A DNA stretch of 64,000 nucleotides from Pedobacter jejuensis (GTDB lineage Bacteria > Bacteroidota > Bacteroidia > Sphingobacteriales > Sphingobacteriaceae). The translations under genes were made by a program, and so were the position numbers. Every line of letters begins with the position of its first letter. Position 1 is the stretch's first letter. The notes under the pieces were generated by a model. That model worked only from the letters and a program-made list of their open reading frames with translations, did no database searches and had not been told where the DNA came from. Shown piece by piece: positions 36,183 through 43,406 of this stretch. The stretch lies in contig NZ_RBEE01000005.1 in the NCBI RefSeq assembly GCF_003725795.1, forward strand, positions 62,001 to 126,000. The letters run 5' to 3'.

Positions 36183-37784
36183 ATGAAAAAAATTATTAGC
36201 ATATTTATTTTGGTTGTTTTTATGAGCAGTTGCCAGAAAACAGACCTCGAACTTATTAACCCAAACTCACCTACTCCAGATGCATCATTAACCGTGGAGG
36301 ATGGTATTTTAGCTTTCTCTAAAGGCTTATATGTTAAAGGCTTAGGTGCAAATTTTGTTATAGCATGGTCATTACATAGCTTTATGGGTGATGAACTTTA
36401 TTCTCCATATGGAAACTGGGGCTGGAGATGGGCTGAGCAAGTTACATCCATTACATTACCAAACGGAACGGTTTTAAAAAACCCAATCGGTCCTGAACAA
36501 AAACCACAATTACAAAGTACAAATAGCAGAACTGCCGGTGAGTTAAACGTATTTAAATATGAATGGGAATCGATGAATTTATTAAATGCCAGCTGTAATT
36601 TGTTGCTTGCATCTATTGATAAACCTGAAGCGAAGTTTACAGGAGATGTTGCAACAAAAAAAGCAACTTTAAGAGCCTGGGCATATTGGTGGAAAGGTTT
36701 TGCCTATTCGCACATTAGTTCTATGTACATATCTGGTGTTATCAATAATAATTCGGATGGGACAACGAATGGAAGTTTTTTAACCCGTGATGCAATTTTA
36801 ACAGAGGCGACTAGTAATTTTGATAAATGCACCACCCAATTGAATGCAATTGCAGCTGCAAATATCGATGCATATAATACAACAATTGATGCAGTAATAC
36901 CAGATTTTGCAGCCCGCTCTGCAAGGATTACACCTGATATGTGGAAGAGGCAAATTAATAGTTACAAAGCCCGTAATTTAATGGCGAATAAAAAAGTAGC
37001 TACCATGACTGCCACAGACTGGACAGCAATTACAACCTTGGCAAACGCCGGAATGTTGGCTACTGATAATAATTTTAGAATTGGTATGGACCCAAATGGT
37101 ACAAATGATTTATCGGGTGCTTTTTATCACCCATATTCTTTGTTAGGTCTTGGTGCTCAGTTTACTTTTGTAAGTGAAAGATTGGTACAGGAATTTGATG
37201 CGAACGATGCTCGTTTAGCTGCTAATTTTTATTTACTTACATCGCCTAATTTAAGAAATGATAGAGGCTTTAATTTTGGTACGCGATATGGTGCTGTGCC
37301 AATCGAGTCGGGTGGTAAATTTGCTACAAGCGATAACCGTGGTTTTATGGAAGTTGGTGCAACCTACGAAGAAACCCGCTTGGACATTGCCGAAGCTAAT
37401 ATTAGAACAGGTGCCGTAGAAGCAGGTTTGGCAATTATCGACCAGGTTCGTGCATATCAGGGTGCAAATGTAGCAACTGTTGCAGGTAAAGGCTTAACCC
37501 AAGCTGCAGCAATAACCATTTTAAAAAGAGAACGAAGAGTTGCCTTATTTCAACGTGGCACTGCATTTTATGATGCCAGAAGGTGGGGCGTAACGCAATC
37601 TGCCGCATCAGGCGGCGGACGAGCAGCTGCGAATGTTTTAATTCAAGGTTCTACATTAGGAACTACAGGTTCACAAATCAGAAGTTGTTTTATTGACTAT
37701 AACTTTATGGATTATTTTGATATTCCATTAAATGAATTAGACTTTAACGCACCAGCTCCTGGATCTGCACCAGTTAAACAGTAA
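36183..37784 (+). CDS. SusD-family lipoprotein (orphan pair)
   Basis: The start at 36183 gives a lipoprotein signal with the lipobox FMSSCQKTD; an upstream TTG at 36162 would lie inside SusC and is rejected. The approximately 533-residue protein shows the SusD helical pattern (ATLRAWAYWWKGFAYSHISSMY), a C-terminal ILKRERRVALFQRGTAFYDARRWG and the closing FDIPLNELDFN. It is the partner of the SusC 10 bp upstream. An inverted repeat follows the stop. Confidence 0.92.
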   Translation: MKKIISIFILVVFMSSCQKTDLELINPNSPTPDASLTVEDGILAFSKGLYVKGLGANFVIAWSLHSFMGDELYSPYGNWGWRWAEQVTSITLPNGTVLKNPIGPEQKPQLQSTNSRTAGELNVFKYEWESMNLLNASCNLLLASIDKPEAKFTGDVATKKATLRAWAYWWKGFAYSHISSMYISGVINNNSDGTTNGSFLTRDAILTEATSNFDKCTTQLNAIAAANIDAYNTTIDAVIPDFAARSARITPDMWKRQINSYKARNLMANKKVATMTATDWTAITTLANAGMLATDNNFRIGMDPNGTNDLSGAFYHPYSLLGLGAQFTFVSERLVQEFDANDARLAANFYLLTSPNLRNDRGFNFGTRYGAVPIESGGKFATSDNRGFMEVGATYEETRLDIAEANIRTGAVEAGLAIIDQVRAYQGANVATVAGKGLTQAAAITILKRERRVALFQRGTAFYDARRWGVTQSAASGGGRAAANVLIQGSTLGTTGSQIRSCFIDYNFMDYFDIPLNELDFNAPAPGSAPVKQ

Positions 37785-37791
37785 TTTTTAA

Positions 37792-37833
37792 ATTAGGCTT
37801 ACGAAGTTTGCAGCATTGATTTCGTGAGCCTAA
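37792..37833. terminator. Convergent terminator after susD
   Basis: ATTAGGCTTACGAA pairs with TTCGTGAGCCTAAT (13 of 14, one wobble) around a 14-nt loop, followed by ATTTTA. It lies between the convergent SusD and Crp-type genes and can serve both. Confidence 0.75.
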
Positions 37834-37841
37834 TATTTTAC

Positions 37842-38456
37842 TCAGCCCAAATTTGCTAACAATTTGGTTAAGCTTTCATCAACATTAGTTTTTGACTTCA
37901 GTTGTTTCAATGTTCTGTTAAAACTCCGTATCGATATCCCTAAATAGGCTGCCATATCTTCTTTAGATACCGAAATATTTTCCTCCTTTTGAAGATTGAG
38001 TAATTTTATCAAACCATATTCTAGTGTATAAAGCTGTTGAAATGATGCTCTGGTACTTGTTTGAATAATCCTGGTAGATAATTCTTGAAGTAGAATTGAG
38101 GTAAATTCAATATTGGTTTCAATCAATTTCAAGAAATAAAAATCTGGAATGGCATAAGCCGTTACCTCACTTATTGCTTCAACATTACAAAGGCAGTCGA
38201 TTTTTTTTATGGCTTCCAGTTCGCCCACAACTTCGCCTTTGCCTAAAAATTCGATAATAAAATCCTTGCCGTTTTCTTCAGATATAAAGCATTTTGTAAT
38301 GCCATCTTTTATAAAATAAATATTCCTAATCTTTTCTCCTTGATTTATAAACCTAAATCCGGCAGGGAATAACTTTAAACTGATATTTTTTTGTTCAATG
38401 TTTTCAGCATGCAAACGGTCGATTAAATTTAAAAAAGCAGGGTTGGTTCGTAGCAT
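37842..38456 (-). CDS. Crp/Fnr-family transcriptional regulator
   Basis: The 204-residue protein has a cyclic-nucleotide-binding-like domain at residues 25-120 (FINQGEKIRNIYFIKDGITKCF, EFLGKGEVVGELEAI) and a winged helix near the C-terminus (VSKEDMAAYLGISIRSFNRTLKQLK). There is no cysteine cluster as in Fnr, and the classical cAMP-contacting residues are not evident. Such proteins are common in Bacteroidota and their ligands are mostly unknown. It could regulate the divergent HAD-acetyltransferase pair, which starts 76 bp away. Confidence 0.88.
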   Translation of the reverse strand: MLRTNPAFLNLIDRLHAENIEQKNISLKLFPAGFRFINQGEKIRNIYFIKDGITKCFISEENGKDFIIEFLGKGEVVGELEAIKKIDCLCNVEAISEVTAYAIPDFYFLKLIETNIEFTSILLQELSTRIIQTSTRASFQQLYTLEYGLIKLLNLQKEENISVSKEDMAAYLGISIRSFNRTLKQLKSKTNVDESLTKLLANLG

Positions 38457-38501
38457 AGATCAAGCGAGACAAATGTCCTTCGGAATTAATGTGGGTTAAT
38501 T

Positions 38502-38509
38502 TATTTTTG
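38502..38509 (+). promoter_or_regulatory. -7 promoter box of the HAD-acetyltransferase pair
   Basis: TATTTTTG matches TAnnTTTG and lies 23 bp before the ATG at 38532, in the 75-bp divergent gap with the Crp-type gene. Confidence 0.5.
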
Positions 38510-38531
38510 CAGCACTAAAGTAAGCATAACA

Positions 38532-39224
38532 ATGAAAAATAAAATAAAGGTTATTGCCTTTGATGCTGATGATACGCTTTGGGTTAATGAACCCTATTTC
38601 CGTGAAACCGAAGAGCAGTTTGCAGATTTGTTGGAAGATTTTTTGCCGAGGCATAATATTATGGCTGAATTGTATAAAACTGAAATTGCCAATTTACCGC
38701 TATACGGCTACGGGATTAAGGGGTTTATGCTGAGCATGATGGAAACCGTTTTAAGTATAACTGAAGGCAAAGCCAATCTGGAAATTATAAATCGGGTTTT
38801 GCAATTGGGGCAGGAGATGCTGAATAAACCTGTAGAGTTACTAGATGGTGTTGAAGATGTTTTAAAAACTTTATTTGGCAAGTATAAATTAGTTGTGGCT
38901 ACAAAAGGCGATTTATTAGATCAGCAAAGGAAGCTAACAAAATCTGGCTTGGATCATTATTTTCATCACATAGAAATTATGAGCGATAAGCAGGAAAGAG
39001 ATTATCAAAAATTATTGAAACACTTAGATTGTAAGCCTGAAGAATTTTTAATGTTAGGCAACTCTTTAAAATCGGATGTTTTGCCTGTGCTGTCCATTGG
39101 CGGACATGCTGTACATATTCCTTACCATACTACATGGGTTCACGAACATATCGAGCATACCATTGAGCATCCAAATTTTTATCAAATGGAAAGTCTTGCG
39201 GATGTTTTACCAAAATTAATATGA
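38532..39224 (+). CDS. HAD-superfamily hydrolase
   Basis: The 230-residue protein has the HAD nucleophile motif VIAFDADDTLWVNE (Asp-x-Asp), motif II in KLVVATKGD (Thr) and motif IV in FLMLGNSLKSDVLPVLSIG. It is a cytoplasmic phosphatase of the haloacid dehalogenase group with a helical cap at about residues 20-110. The substrate is unknown. Its last four bases (ATGA) are shared with the start of the next gene, so the two are translationally coupled. Confidence 0.88.
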   Translation: MKNKIKVIAFDADDTLWVNEPYFRETEEQFADLLEDFLPRHNIMAELYKTEIANLPLYGYGIKGFMLSMMETVLSITEGKANLEIINRVLQLGQEMLNKPVELLDGVEDVLKTLFGKYKLVVATKGDLLDQQRKLTKSGLDHYFHHIEIMSDKQERDYQKLLKHLDCKPEEFLMLGNSLKSDVLPVLSIGGHAVHIPYHTTWVHEHIEHTIEHPNFYQMESLADVLPKLI

Positions 39225-39856
39225 GAGAAAAAATAGATATAAATACATGGTTGAGAAAAGACCATTTTAATTTTTTCAGCACTTTTGAAGAGCCATTCTT
39301 TGGTGTAACTGTTGATGTAGATTGTACCGAAACATATAAAGAGGCAAAAGAATTGGAAGTATCTTTCTTTTTGCTCTACCTTCATAAATCGTTAATTGCA
39401 GTCAATAAAGTAGAGAATTTTAAATATCGGATAATTGACGGCGAGGTTTGGAAATACGATGAAGTTCACGCATCTGCAACCATCAACCGACCAAACGGAA
39501 CATTTGGGTTTAGTTACATGGATTTTCATAAAAACTTCGAAGATTTTAGAGTTGAAGCAGTTAAAGAAATTAATAAAGTTAAAAATTCTACAGGCTTAAT
39601 CGCTGCGTCATCAGGTGAAAATGTAATTCATTATTCTGCAATTCCCTGGTTAAATTTTACTTCATTATCTCACGCACGAAATTACTCATACAAAGATAGT
39701 TGTCCTAAAATATCATTTGGAAAAGTAAGAGATGAAGATGGAAAAAAAATCATGGCAGTTTCTATACATGCGAATCACGCTTTGATGGATGGATTTCACA
39801 TTGCTCAATTTGTAGATGCATATCAGGAATTGCTAAGTAAAAAATCATTGTGTTAA
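39221..39856 (+). CDS. Chloramphenicol-acetyltransferase-like protein
   Basis: The 211-residue protein has the CAT trimer fold signature. It starts with the N-terminal WLRKDHFNFFSTFEEPFFGVTVDVD, and the catalytic His lies in HANHALMDGFH (His186-x3-Asp190-Gly191). The FSYMDFHKNFEDF and IPWLNFTSLSHA segments match the acetyl-CoA-dependent CAT family. Length is normal (about 210-220). Classical CAT inactivates chloramphenicol, but many chromosomal homologues have other acceptors. The coupling to a HAD phosphatase and lack of resistance-gene context make a housekeeping or metabolic acetylation more likely. Confidence 0.85.
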   Translation: MREKIDINTWLRKDHFNFFSTFEEPFFGVTVDVDCTETYKEAKELEVSFFLLYLHKSLIAVNKVENFKYRIIDGEVWKYDEVHASATINRPNGTFGFSYMDFHKNFEDFRVEAVKEINKVKNSTGLIAASSGENVIHYSAIPWLNFTSLSHARNYSYKDSCPKISFGKVRDEDGKKIMAVSIHANHALMDGFHIAQFVDAYQELLSKKSLC

Positions 39857-39887
39857 ATTGCGATTAATTTTTTACCATTAAATTTCA

Positions 39888-39918
39888 TTTGCTTTAGAGA
39901 AACTAATTGCTATTTTTG
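39888..39918 (+). promoter_or_regulatory. Consensus promoter for tRNA-Ala
   Basis: TTTG at 39888-39891 and TATTTTTG at 39911-39918 are separated by exactly 19 bp, the classic Bacteroidota -33/-7 arrangement. The tRNA starts 85 bp further on, leaving a precursor leader of roughly 75 nt. Readthrough past the tRNA would enter the integrase gene. Confidence 0.65.
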
Positions 39919-40002
39919 CTGCACAAGCAATAAGCTTTATTGATGGTTTGAACGAGCTTGATTATCGATAATTAAAGTTTGCTTATTGATTATTAAAAAC
40001 CT

Positions 40003-40076
40003 GGGGGATTAGCTCATTTGGCTAGAGCGCTTCGCTGGCAGTGAAGAGGTGATCGGTTCGAATCCGATATTCTCCA
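40003..40076 (+). tRNA. tRNA-Ala (anticodon GGC)
   Basis: The 74-nt cloverleaf is complete. The acceptor stem is GGGGGAT with ATTCTCC and has two G-T pairs. The D-arm is GCTC/GAGC, the anticodon stem CTTCG/TGAAG with loop CTGGCAG and anticodon GGC at 40037-40039, and the T-arm ATCGG/CCGAT with loop TTCGAAT. The discriminator is A at 40076. CCA is not encoded, as usual in Bacteroidota. The 3' end is the probable attachment site of the integrative element that follows: the recombinase gene starts 95 bp downstream. Confidence 0.95.
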
Positions 40077-40090
40077 CTCAGACACTTAAT

Positions 40091-40128
40091 GCACCTGGTA
40101 ATCAGCTATTTAGCTACTCACCAGGTGC
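40091..40128. repeat. Nested palindrome between tRNA-Ala and integrase
   Basis: GCACCTGGT (40091-40099) pairs perfectly with ACCAGGTGC (40120-40128). Inside it AGCTA and TAGCT form a second perfect stem with a 2-nt loop. A further small stem, GCCCC/GGGGC, ends directly before the integrase ATG. There is no T tract, so a terminator is less likely than a recombinase arm site or a control structure in the integrase leader. Confidence 0.7.
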
Positions 40129-40171
40129 TTACTCTGACAAAACTCTGCCACAGCCCCTCAATTTCGGGGCC

Positions 40172-41368
40172 ATGAAAACGGCAGAAATCACCTACACAAC
40201 ACCCAAATTATTCAAGGGAAAAAAGATCGATCTCGTTCCAAGAGGCTCTACAAAAGCCAGTGAGGAAGCGAAACAAAGCTGGTATATTGAATTTTTCTTT
40301 TATGACCCCACAACCAAAAACATGGAGCGCTTTAGGTTCAGTAAGAATCTGAATAGGGTAAAAGAGCCTAAAGAAAAACAAAACCTATTCAATCAACTTT
40401 TAGAAACTTATACAGAAGCTTTAGATGGCGGCTGGAGTCCCATTGACGAAAGAAGCAATGATAAGCTTAAACGCCAGATAGTTTCTTTATCACTGGAAGA
40501 AGGTAAAATTCTTTTTGAAGCCTACCATCAAGCTAAGGGAACCAGGAAGAAATCGATTCAATCCTATTTGTCTAAAGTTAAGATGTTTATTAACTACTAT
40601 AGTGAGCATAAAAAAGTAACCGAGATTACCGATTACGAGATCACCCACTTTTTAGATCATCACGAGCAAACCGAAAAATGGATGGGTGTAACTTATAATA
40701 ACGCCCGGATATCGCTCAACAACTATTTCCGTTATCTTAAAAAGAACAAATACATCGAGATCAACCCCGTAACCGATACGGAAACAAGAAGAAAATTAGC
40801 GACCGAATCCCACCAGGTATTTTCTGATGCCGATTTCAAATCAATCATGGATTGGTTACAAGTGAATGACCCTTATTGCCTGCTATTCGTTAGGATGATC
40901 TACTATACTTGTATCCGTCCCAAAGAATTGCGGTACCTGCAATTGAAATTCATTAATTTAGAAACTAATACGATCACGATACCCGCATCCATTGCCAAGA
41001 ATAAAAAGTCACTGCCGGTACATATCGATGTGAGTTTAAGGAAAGAGTTGGATAAACTTGCTATTCCGAAATACCCCAGGGAATATTACCTGTTAGGTTC
41101 GCCGGAAACTATAATAGCTGAACAGAAGATCGGCGAAAATACACCGTATGACCGTTTTCAAAAGTGCCTGAAAGCTTTAAAACTAAAAGACAAAAACTAC
41201 ACACTCTATTCTTTTAAGCACTTTTCCAATGTTAAAAAGTTCAAGGCTGGCTGGACTCTGGCAGAGATATGTTCTGCCAACAGGCATAGCAGTTTAGTGG
41301 AAACGGAAACTTATCTAAAAGATCTCTTAAAATTCGTTCAATCCGATAAGCTGATACCCGCTATATAA
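40172..41368 (+). CDS. Tyrosine recombinase (element integrase)
   Basis: The 398-residue protein has a SAM-like core-binding domain at about residues 110-200 and a catalytic domain from about 215. Visible residues are Arg249 (CIRPKELRYLQL), a Lys near 278, His372 (ANRHSS) and the nucleophile Tyr381 (ETYLKDL). At the usual HxxR position the sequence is YSFK (346-349), so the His and the second Arg are apparently replaced by Tyr and Lys. The start at 40172 follows the tRNA; longer frames would overlap the tRNA and are rejected. Position beside a tRNA 3' end marks it as the enzyme that integrates and excises the element. Confidence 0.93.
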   Translation: MKTAEITYTTPKLFKGKKIDLVPRGSTKASEEAKQSWYIEFFFYDPTTKNMERFRFSKNLNRVKEPKEKQNLFNQLLETYTEALDGGWSPIDERSNDKLKRQIVSLSLEEGKILFEAYHQAKGTRKKSIQSYLSKVKMFINYYSEHKKVTEITDYEITHFLDHHEQTEKWMGVTYNNARISLNNYFRYLKKNKYIEINPVTDTETRRKLATESHQVFSDADFKSIMDWLQVNDPYCLLFVRMIYYTCIRPKELRYLQLKFINLETNTITIPASIAKNKKSLPVHIDVSLRKELDKLAIPKYPREYYLLGSPETIIAEQKIGENTPYDRFQKCLKALKLKDKNYTLYSFKHFSNVKKFKAGWTLAEICSANRHSSLVETETYLKDLLKFVQSDKLIPAI

Positions 41369-41371
41369 AAG

Positions 41372-41698
41372 CTACTTCTTTTTCCTAACTGATCCCAAAA
41401 GGATTTCGGCCATAAACCGTTCCTTTTGGGATTTCTTTTCTAAATGCTTCGCCGGGAAGTGCAGCGTATGTATCTCGCTGATCTTTTTGGTAATGTCGGA
41501 AAGCATCGGGATTGAATTGATTAACTCCTCCAATTGCCGTTCTTTTGCATCCAGCTTGACGATCAGTTCCACCAACCGTTGGACGATCAGTTTTACCGGT
41601 ATCTCTCCCCGTTCAACTTGTAACAGCAATTCGGCGATCTCCAAATTTTGCTCTTTTATTTTTTCCGGTAACATATTACAAGCAAAGTTGACCATCAA
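41372..41698 (-). CDS. Small helical protein, unknown function
   Basis: The 108-residue protein is convergent with the integrase, and their stops are 3 bp apart. It is largely helical and charged, with heptad-like leucines (EQNLEIAELLLQVERGEIPVK, LVELIVKLDAKERQLEELI), which suggests a coiled coil, and a basic tail ending RKKK. I do not recognise the family. The position beside the integrase would suit an excision or regulatory helper, but it has no visible helix-turn-helix. The codons of its 3' end also form the hairpin at 41392-41432. Confidence 0.6.
   Translation of the reverse strand: MMVNFACNMLPEKIKEQNLEIAELLLQVERGEIPVKLIVQRLVELIVKLDAKERQLEELINSIPMLSDITKKISEIHTLHFPAKHLEKKSQKERFMAEILLGSVRKKK
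41392..41432 (+). terminator. Hairpin downstream of integrase, inside a convergent gene
   Basis: ATCCCAAAAGGA (41392-41403) and TCCTTTTGGGAT (41421-41432) form a perfect 12-bp stem with a 17-nt loop, followed on the + strand by TTCTTTTC. It would end integrase transcription 24 bp after its stop while encoding the C-terminus of the small minus-strand gene. Confidence 0.65.
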
Positions 41699-41722
41699 TT
41701 AAATAGATTTTGGCAGTCAATA

Positions 41723-41734
41723 GAAATGGCGAAA
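41723..41734. repeat. Left 12-bp inverted repeat flanking the TIR gene
   Basis: GAAATGGCGAAA here is the exact reverse complement of the sequence at 42990-43001. It lies between the small minus-strand gene and the TIR gene, 71 bp before the TIR ATG. Confidence 0.6.
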
Positions 41735-41804
41735 ATTCTTATCTAAAGTTGTAATGCTAAAGGCAAAAGAAACTTAACTTTAACATTGTAAATCTGTAAC
41801 CTTT

Positions 41805-42953
41805 ATGCCTTCAACTCCCAGTATTGAGATAAGTCCAATTTTGCTTCGAGATAACACTGATAAGATCAATGAATTAATTGGTTTTATAGAAGCAAATGGT
41901 TTAAAGGTTAAGAAAATAAAAACGGAGCCTTTTATAATGGCATCAATTCTTTACGAAAAGGTTGATGGAATGTGGAATATACATCTATACAATTATACCC
42001 GCCACAGGGGAACTGCATTCCAATATATTTATTTAGCCTTGGCCAGCATCTTGCGCCGTGAAAGAATTTGGTTCAAGACCATTAACCCTATCAATCTTGA
42101 CGAAATTAATAATAGAATATTGACTGATCATTTTTCAGGCACAACTCAATTTACGCGTCAAGTGGAATTTAGACAGGAAGTTTTGCAGGGCATTTACATA
42201 GCCTTTGAAATTGATCTTTTATTAAGGCAAAAGAAGGTGACCGGTGAAGAGGTTATCGGTTTGTTTCATGATAGCGAATATCTACATGAATTGGCTGGCT
42301 TTGGTTCTGCATTGCGTAGAAATGGATTTGAAACCCAAGCGAAGGAAATCAGTGATTATTTCTGGAAGGAAAAGCAATATGATTTTCTCAAAGCTATCGA
42401 ACGGATAGATGAGTGCATAGATAAAAATGCGATCACCGAAAAAGACTATTTCTATTTACAAAAAACGAGATTTAAGTCACTTAAGGAAATTGATTTTGAT
42501 TCAAAATTCGATATTTTCATGAAAGACCACAACGTAAAATTTGAATTTGATTTAGCAATATCATTTGCTGGAGAAGACAGAGAAATCGCAAAAGAAATTT
42601 CAGAGGCTCTTAAAAAAAGAGGCTATAGAATATTTTACAACGAATATGAGAAGTCTAAAATGTGGGGTAAAGATTTGTATGAGTATTTGTCTATCATTTA
42701 CAGTACCAAAGCCAAGTATTGTTTAATTATTTTATCTGAAAATTATGTTAAAAAGGACTGGACAAGGCTTGAAAGAAAAGCAGCGCAATCCAAAGCATTT
42801 CAAGATGAAAATGAATATATACTACCTTTAAGGCTTGACGATGCTATTGTACCAGGAATTCTACCCACAACTGGATATATTGATTTTAGGAATGAAAAAT
42901 TTGAAGACATTATCGGCTTATTAGTTCAAAAAATCAACAACTACGGTAACTAA
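41805..42953 (+). CDS. TIR-domain protein with unrecognised N-terminal domain
   Basis: Residues 247-380 of this 382-residue protein are a TIR domain. It starts FEFDLAISFAGEDREIAKEI, continues with GYRIFYNEYEKSKMWGKDL and YCLIILSENYVKKDWTRLERKAA, where Glu323 sits at the catalytic glutamate position of NAD-cleaving TIRs, and ends in a strand-like GYIDFRNEKFEDII. Residues 1-245 match nothing I can name; they hold mixed alpha/beta sequence, then helices. Bacterial TIRs usually act in antiphage defence by depleting NAD or making a signal. No partner gene such as a SIR2, Argonaute or Thoeris ThsA lies next to it. It is more AT-rich than the neighbouring mob genes and is enclosed by a 12-bp inverted repeat, so it may be a separate insertion. 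Confidence 0.85.
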   Translation: MPSTPSIEISPILLRDNTDKINELIGFIEANGLKVKKIKTEPFIMASILYEKVDGMWNIHLYNYTRHRGTAFQYIYLALASILRRERIWFKTINPINLDEINNRILTDHFSGTTQFTRQVEFRQEVLQGIYIAFEIDLLLRQKKVTGEEVIGLFHDSEYLHELAGFGSALRRNGFETQAKEISDYFWKEKQYDFLKAIERIDECIDKNAITEKDYFYLQKTRFKSLKEIDFDSKFDIFMKDHNVKFEFDLAISFAGEDREIAKEISEALKKRGYRIFYNEYEKSKMWGKDLYEYLSIIYSTKAKYCLIILSENYVKKDWTRLERKAAQSKAFQDENEYILPLRLDDAIVPGILPTTGYIDFRNEKFEDIIGLLVQKINNYGN

Positions 42954-42989
42954 AATTATCTCAAGATTATCAATCGATTAGCGAAATTC

Positions 42990-43001
42990 TTTCGCCATTT
43001 C
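42990..43001. repeat. Right 12-bp inverted repeat flanking the TIR gene
   Basis: TTTCGCCATTTC lies 36 bp after the TIR stop and is the exact complement of 41723-41734. It overlaps a smaller palindrome, GCGAAATTCTTTCGC (42981-42995). CAAT occurs just outside both repeats, a possible but very short target duplication. Confidence 0.6.
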
Positions 43002-43103
43002 CAATCACTCCTACTTTACAAACTCGTATCCCCTCACTTTTGGCTTAACAAAACGACAAGCCATGATACGAAATACAGTCATCAGAAAATTAGCCTATCA
43101 AAA

Positions 43104-43384
43104 GTTTACCCCACGGGTAAACAGATCAACCGTCCATAGCCGCCGAAATGTCGGCGCAGCTATGCGCCCATTTGCACCGTTAGGTGCAAACCCAAGCGCT
43201 AAAAACCCGAAAGATTAAAGGCGGCCTGAAGGGCTTAATCAAAGAAAGAAAACTAAGTTTTACCAACGACCGTAAGGGAGCAGACCAAACACACCAGTGT
43301 TTGGCAAGATGTACGTTTGTCTACACAAACGGATCTTGCCCGCTCCTTTCAGTCGGGGAATGACCGCTGCGGAACTTGCGGTCA
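43104..43384 (+). other. oriT: Probable oriT: cluster of hairpins upstream of mobC
   Basis: At least seven perfect inverted repeats lie in 280 bp directly before the mobilisation genes. They are GTTTACCC/GGGTAAAC (43104-43122), CGCCGA/TCGGCG (43141-43156), GGCGCA/TGCGCC (43153-43168, overlapping the last), TTTGCACC/GGTGCAAA (43171-43190), CCAAACAC/GTGTTTGG (43285-43304), a nested GGCAAGAT/ATCTTGCC enclosing GTTTGT/ACAAAC (43303-43340), and TGACCGC/GCGGTCA (43361-43384). Such structure next to relaxosome genes is typical of an origin of transfer. The nick site cannot be named without a known relative. Confidence 0.7.
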
Positions 43385-43406
43385 TGGTATTTTTAAATGT
43401 GTATGT

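Noticed and set aside
39221..39856. Chloramphenicol resistance gene
   Set aside because: Family membership alone does not show resistance. The gene is coupled to a HAD phosphatase on the host side of the element boundary and lies with no other resistance gene.
40049..40171. Longer integrase reading frame beginning inside the tRNA
   Set aside because: The added residues come from the tRNA 3' end and palindrome, and the ATG at 40172 gives the normal integrase N-terminus.
41805..42953. Thoeris ThsB assignment for the TIR protein
   Set aside because: No ThsA-type gene lies nearby, and the protein has a large extra N-terminal domain that ThsB lacks.
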